64,000 nt of DNA, taken from assembly GCA_023423655.1 (NCBI GenBank), contig JAFAFE010000006.1, forward strand, positions 620,001-684,000, in the 5' to 3' direction. The notes under the pieces are model-generated. The model was not told where the DNA came from. It did no database searches and worked only from the letters and a program-made list of their open reading frames with translations. The stretch comes from Pseudomonadota bacterium. Lineage in GTDB: Bacteria; Pseudomonadota; Alphaproteobacteria; Sphingomonadales; Sphingomonadaceae. Of the stretch, positions 61,801-64,000 are shown piece by piece. Both the position numbers and the translations under genes were made by a program. How positions within the stretch are numbered: the first letter of the stretch is position 1; every line of letters starts with the position of its first letter.

Positions 61801-63141
61801 GCGGAAAGTGCCATCGACCGTCACATTGCGGGTAAGCGCATCGGCCATCTCGCCATTGCCGGTGATGCTCGCAACGCTCGCACGCATCGGGATCGACTGG
61901 ATGGTGCCAGCCGACCAGTTGCCGGTGCCGCGAATATCGACTGTATTCAATATATTACGGCCAAACTCCATGCGCGGGGAAGTGATGCGATAATTATAGC
62001 GCGGGGCCATGAACGGCCCGTCGAGCCGCAAGGTTGCGCGCAGATCGCGTCCCTTCATCGACGTCATCAAGGCTTGCGGCCGGATGACGCGGCTGTCGAT
62101 ATTCATGCCGACGAAGCGGCGGTCTTTGAGGCTGGCAACCCCGGTTGCAGTCGCCGACAGCGCCGCCGATTTGAACGCAAAGCGGCCATCGACGACATTA
62201 TCCTTATAAAGGGTGTTAATATCGACATCGACACCGCCGCGCGTGATGCGCTGGATCATGCCGGGTGCGACCACATATTCGGGGTGGATTTTACCCTTGG
62301 CGGTATAGCGGCCCTCGGTCGCGGTCAGGAACAGCGACGCCAGCTCCTGCTTATCGGTCTTGGCGGACAAAGCGCCGGTCCATTTGGACCAGCTACCATT
62401 GCCCTTGAGCGCAAGGCCGATGGGCTTTTTGATGCCCGTCATCCCCGCCAATATGCCATTGTCGGGCGCGGACAGGCTGGCATCAATATCAAAGATATTT
62501 TCGTCCGGCACCGCGATCAGCGCGATGCGTGCATTATCCTTGGTATCGAGCGACTGGATGGCGAGGTTAACATCGGCGCGGCCCCCGCGTACATCGGCCT
62601 TGCCGTCCAGCCCGACGGCATAAAAACGCCCCGCAATCGATTCATTGAGCACCAGCCTGTCAACCTTATAATGGCCAAGGCGGATGTTGAAGCCGGGCAG
62701 GATCGACTTTTTCTCGTCGTCCGGAATGAGTGCGGGCATCCGCAACAAGTCTGCTTTCGCAACCCATAAATCATCAATGTCGAGCGTGTTCTGGAACACG
62801 AAACGCACCGGATTCCAGTCCAGCTTGGCTTCGTTTGCGGTGAAGAAAATGCCTTCGGGATCGCCCAATTGCAGATCGCGGATGGTCGCGCGGCCATAAA
62901 TGGAGCCGTCAATCCGCCCGACCTTTATCTTCAAACCAGATTTGGGATTTTGCTCTTCGATGCGGTCGATGATGAAGCGGTGGCCGGGTTGCGTATCGAG
63001 GAGGAACGCAATCCCGCCAATCAGCAGCAACGGCAGCAAGCCGAAAAATAGCATCCAGCGCGCAACCCGCACCCGCCACCGACGCTTTTTCGGTGTTTCT
63101 GGCGGCCCCGGCGGAATGATCTCGTCGATTATGTCGTTCAA
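58819..63141 (-). CDS. tamB: Translocation and assembly module protein TamB
   Basis: A 1,440-residue AsmA-like bridge protein. An N-terminal membrane anchor (VARWMLFFGLLPLLLIGGIAFLL, about residues 27-49) is followed by a very long beta-taco/beta-groove region spanning the periplasm and the conserved C-terminal TamB domain (ISGTVTEPRILGSATLMRGDY split, FSSVPALPEDELLSRILFG, KLYVEVITDGQG). TamB works with TamA in outer-membrane protein insertion and, in the wider AsmA family, in phospholipid transport between membranes. Its start codon overlaps the tamA stop codon (ATGA), the usual tamA-tamB operon. Confidence 0.95.
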   Translation of the reverse strand: MNDIIDEIIPPGPPETPKKRRWRVRVARWMLFFGLLPLLLIGGIAFLLDTQPGHRFIIDRIEEQNPKSGLKIKVGRIDGSIYGRATIRDLQLGDPEGIFFTANEAKLDWNPVRFVFQNTLDIDDLWVAKADLLRMPALIPDDEKKSILPGFNIRLGHYKVDRLVLNESIAGRFYAVGLDGKADVRGGRADVNLAIQSLDTKDNARIALIAVPDENIFDIDASLSAPDNGILAGMTGIKKPIGLALKGNGSWSKWTGALSAKTDKQELASLFLTATEGRYTAKGKIHPEYVVAPGMIQRITRGGVDVDINTLYKDNVVDGRFAFKSAALSATATGVASLKDRRFVGMNIDSRVIRPQALMTSMKGRDLRATLRLDGPFMAPRYNYRITSPRMEFGRNILNTVDIRGTGNWSAGTIQSIPMRASVASITGNGEMADALTRNVTVDGTFRLRGNELSSNLMQVRTSRINGQMVVNADLSSGRYNVGFDGRLPGYEIPGLGRVDIVSKLKVSPLDSGINVAGNAVAQVTRLDNSFFKTLAGGNPRLTTDLVMTPDGRLALNRLRITSPLLTATANGYRRPDGTFHFTGTGTHRQYGPLKITLDGDITRPKVDLFLARPMDAAGLADVEVHLLPNAQGYRYTAQGQSRLGPFTSNGAILLPANGDTVIDIAALTVAETTASGKLRPVTGGMAGTLAITGGGLDGTLDLGVRGGVQEVVMDLTAKDVNFPGPPPVRIGEGTIRGTARLLDNGPVIVGQVDLTRVEGFGYKARHLKADIRDLRGLGDMTKLTIDATVDAEGVEGSGIRFSTIKGEVKMVDGVGGATGQFVGVGPRGISFSGNAQFSPNAIRVTGSGTLAGRPVTFKYPLLLEREGAGWRLAATEILYGGGSIRVAGLFGGEATEVDAALKNMPLSLLDAINPTLQLGGIANGVVQYRAPARGAPTGQVELRVTNLTRSGLALASKPVDAAINAVLDSDSASMRGVIVSDGQTIGRIQAKATPLGGSNNLMERLMNAPLFAQARYNGAADTLWRLTGVEAVDLSGPVAIAADVSGTLANPDIDGAVRAKNARLENAVTGTVVTNVSTVGRFNGSKLELREFSGETKDGGKVTGSGTFELSAERGFAMNLNIDAEKALLIDRDDMTAVVTGPVHMQSDASGGIIEGNLILNEGSFVLGQATAAEALPVINVREINKPGEEGFDDQQLALTPTMPWRFDITAKADDGLRVTGMGLNSIWAADLLISGTVTEPRILGSATLMRGDYQFAGRLFELEKGDITFTGTVPADPILDITAVSDVSGLNATISIAGTGQKPEITFSSVPALPEDELLSRILFGESITNISVTEAAQLGVAVASLRGGGGLDPINALRDAIGLDRLRILSPDELTGRKTAIAAGKYITRKLYVEVITDGQGYSATQTEFAITRWLSILGSVSTIGRHSINLKAEKDY

Positions 63142-64000
63142 AAGGCCTGCCCCAACGACACATAGACCGCGACCCAGGGATCCCCTTGGCGGCGGTTGAT
63201 TGGGGTAGCAAGGTCGATACGGATCGGCCCGAACATACTATAGTAACGAAGCCCTATCCCCGCCCCCATCTGGAAACCGGACAGGTCGGGATAGGCATTG
63301 GTATAAACATTGCCCGCGTCAAAGAAGGGCACAATGCCAAGATTGCCGCCCATGATGCCGCGCAGACGGATGCGTGCTTCGATCGACAATTCGGCCAAGC
63401 CCTTGCCGCCCAACGGCTTGCCGTCAATGTCGCGCGCGCCGATGGATTGATAGCCATAGCCACGCACCGATCCGCCGCCGCCTGCATAATAGCGGCGCGA
63501 GGGCGCCAGTTCATTGTCACCGGACCCCACAATCGTGCCATAGCGCGCGCGTCCTGCGAGCACGATATTTTCGCTGACCGGATAATAATAGCTGCCGTCG
63601 ATTTGCGCGCGGACATAAGGGAAAGTGCCGCCCTTGAACGACAATTCCGGCGACACGCGCCCACCCAGACGGAAACCGCTGGTCGGGTCCAGCCAGTCGT
63701 CGGTGCTGTCATAATAAAGGCTCATCGGGATCGCCCCGATGAAATAGGTGCGCCGCAAATCCCCGCCAATCGCTTCGACATAAGAACGTTCGTCGGTCGC
63801 AATCAATTCCGCGCCCAGCGACCAGGTCCATTCTTTCTGGAAGATGAGGTTCGACTGGCGTTCAAGCGAGGCGCTCAACGATATGGTGCGCGCGTCATAG
63901 GCATCGCGGTCGAGATGGCTCGCCAAGGCTTCGACCGAAAAGACACGGTCGCGCTGCCCGAAATTATTGCGGCGGAAACGCAGCGAACCTAATTGTTCGC
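63138..64000 (-). CDS. tamA: TamA (BamA-family outer membrane protein), C-terminal part
   Basis: The frame is open through the window edge at 64000, giving about 287 residues of the C-terminal barrel. Landmarks are GGGGSVRGYGYQSIG, the lid-loop VRGY motif of Omp85 proteins, SIEARIRLRG, PFFDAGNVY and IGLRYYSMFGPIRIDLATP with a closing phenylalanine (SLGQAF). The POTRA domains lie outside the window. Pairing with tamB identifies it as TamA rather than BamA. TamA forms the outer-membrane end of the TamAB assembly. Confidence 0.93.
   Translation of the reverse strand, partial: EQLGSLRFRRNNFGQRDRVFSVEALASHLDRDAYDARTISLSASLERQSNLIFQKEWTWSLGAELIATDERSYVEAIGGDLRRTYFIGAIPMSLYYDSTDDWLDPTSGFRLGGRVSPELSFKGGTFPYVRAQIDGSYYYPVSENIVLAGRARYGTIVGSGDNELAPSRRYYAGGGGSVRGYGYQSIGARDIDGKPLGGKGLAELSIEARIRLRGIMGGNLGIVPFFDAGNVYTNAYPDLSGFQMGAGIGLRYYSMFGPIRIDLATPINRRQGDPWVAVYVSLGQAF

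Overview
The window looks like chromosomal DNA of a sphingomonad-type alphaproteobacterium. It carries a full-length CtrA cell-cycle regulator, a PEP-CTERM surface protein, a type I glutamine synthetase next to a P-II gene, TamA/TamB, several families common in sphingomonads (the DUF1800/DUF1501 pair, TSUP plus TIGR02186) and dispersed REP-like palindromes of the CGTCCTGAG / TCGAAGGAC type. This placement is inferred from gene content; no alignment was run.

The most distinctive locus lies at about 3.9-25.1 kb, all on the minus strand. In order of transcription it holds an ECF sigma factor, a FecR-type anti-sigma factor, a 398-base A+T-rich gap, a two-partner-secretion (TPS) outer-membrane transporter (TpsB), an ExbB with an added periplasmic DUF2341/LamG-like region, ExbD, TonB, a putative porin, a small coiled-coil Gln-rich periplasmic protein, and a ~4,088-residue filamentous-haemagglutinin-like exoprotein (TpsA). 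The exoprotein ends in a secretin/TonB short N-terminal (STN) domain, the module that normally sits at the N-terminus of TonB-dependent transducers and talks to FecR. The locus therefore looks like a self-contained TPS system with its own energy-transducing complex and its own cell-surface signalling pair, in which the secreted protein itself carries the signalling domain.

The rest is mostly housekeeping and envelope genes. From 1 to 3.8 kb there is the end of a PQQ-type sugar dehydrogenase, a DUF1800-DUF1501 operon and tRNA-Gly(CCC). From 25 to 34 kb lie arfB, an RluA-type pseudouridine synthase, two TPR lipoproteins, a PEP-CTERM protein, ctrA, an M20 peptidase, msrC and a glycine-zipper protein. 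From 34 to 48.4 kb there are an HTH protein embedded among repeats, a HerA-like ATPase, TIGR02186/TSUP, an NfrB-like glycosyltransferase with a beta-barrel partner, nhaA, a Doc/AbrB toxin-antitoxin pair, a metallophosphoesterase, and a DUF389 protein flanked by two unanchored TonB_C-like paralogues. From 48.5 to 64 kb come etfA/etfB, sucC, a lipoprotein, a CinA-like protein, map, glnB-glnA with a -24/-12 promoter, an A+T-rich nucleotidyltransferase-like orphan, a second M20 peptidase, tamB and the end of tamA.

Start codons were chosen by eye from ribosome-binding sites and signal peptides and often differ from the longest open frame. Domain names come from recognising motifs, not from searches.
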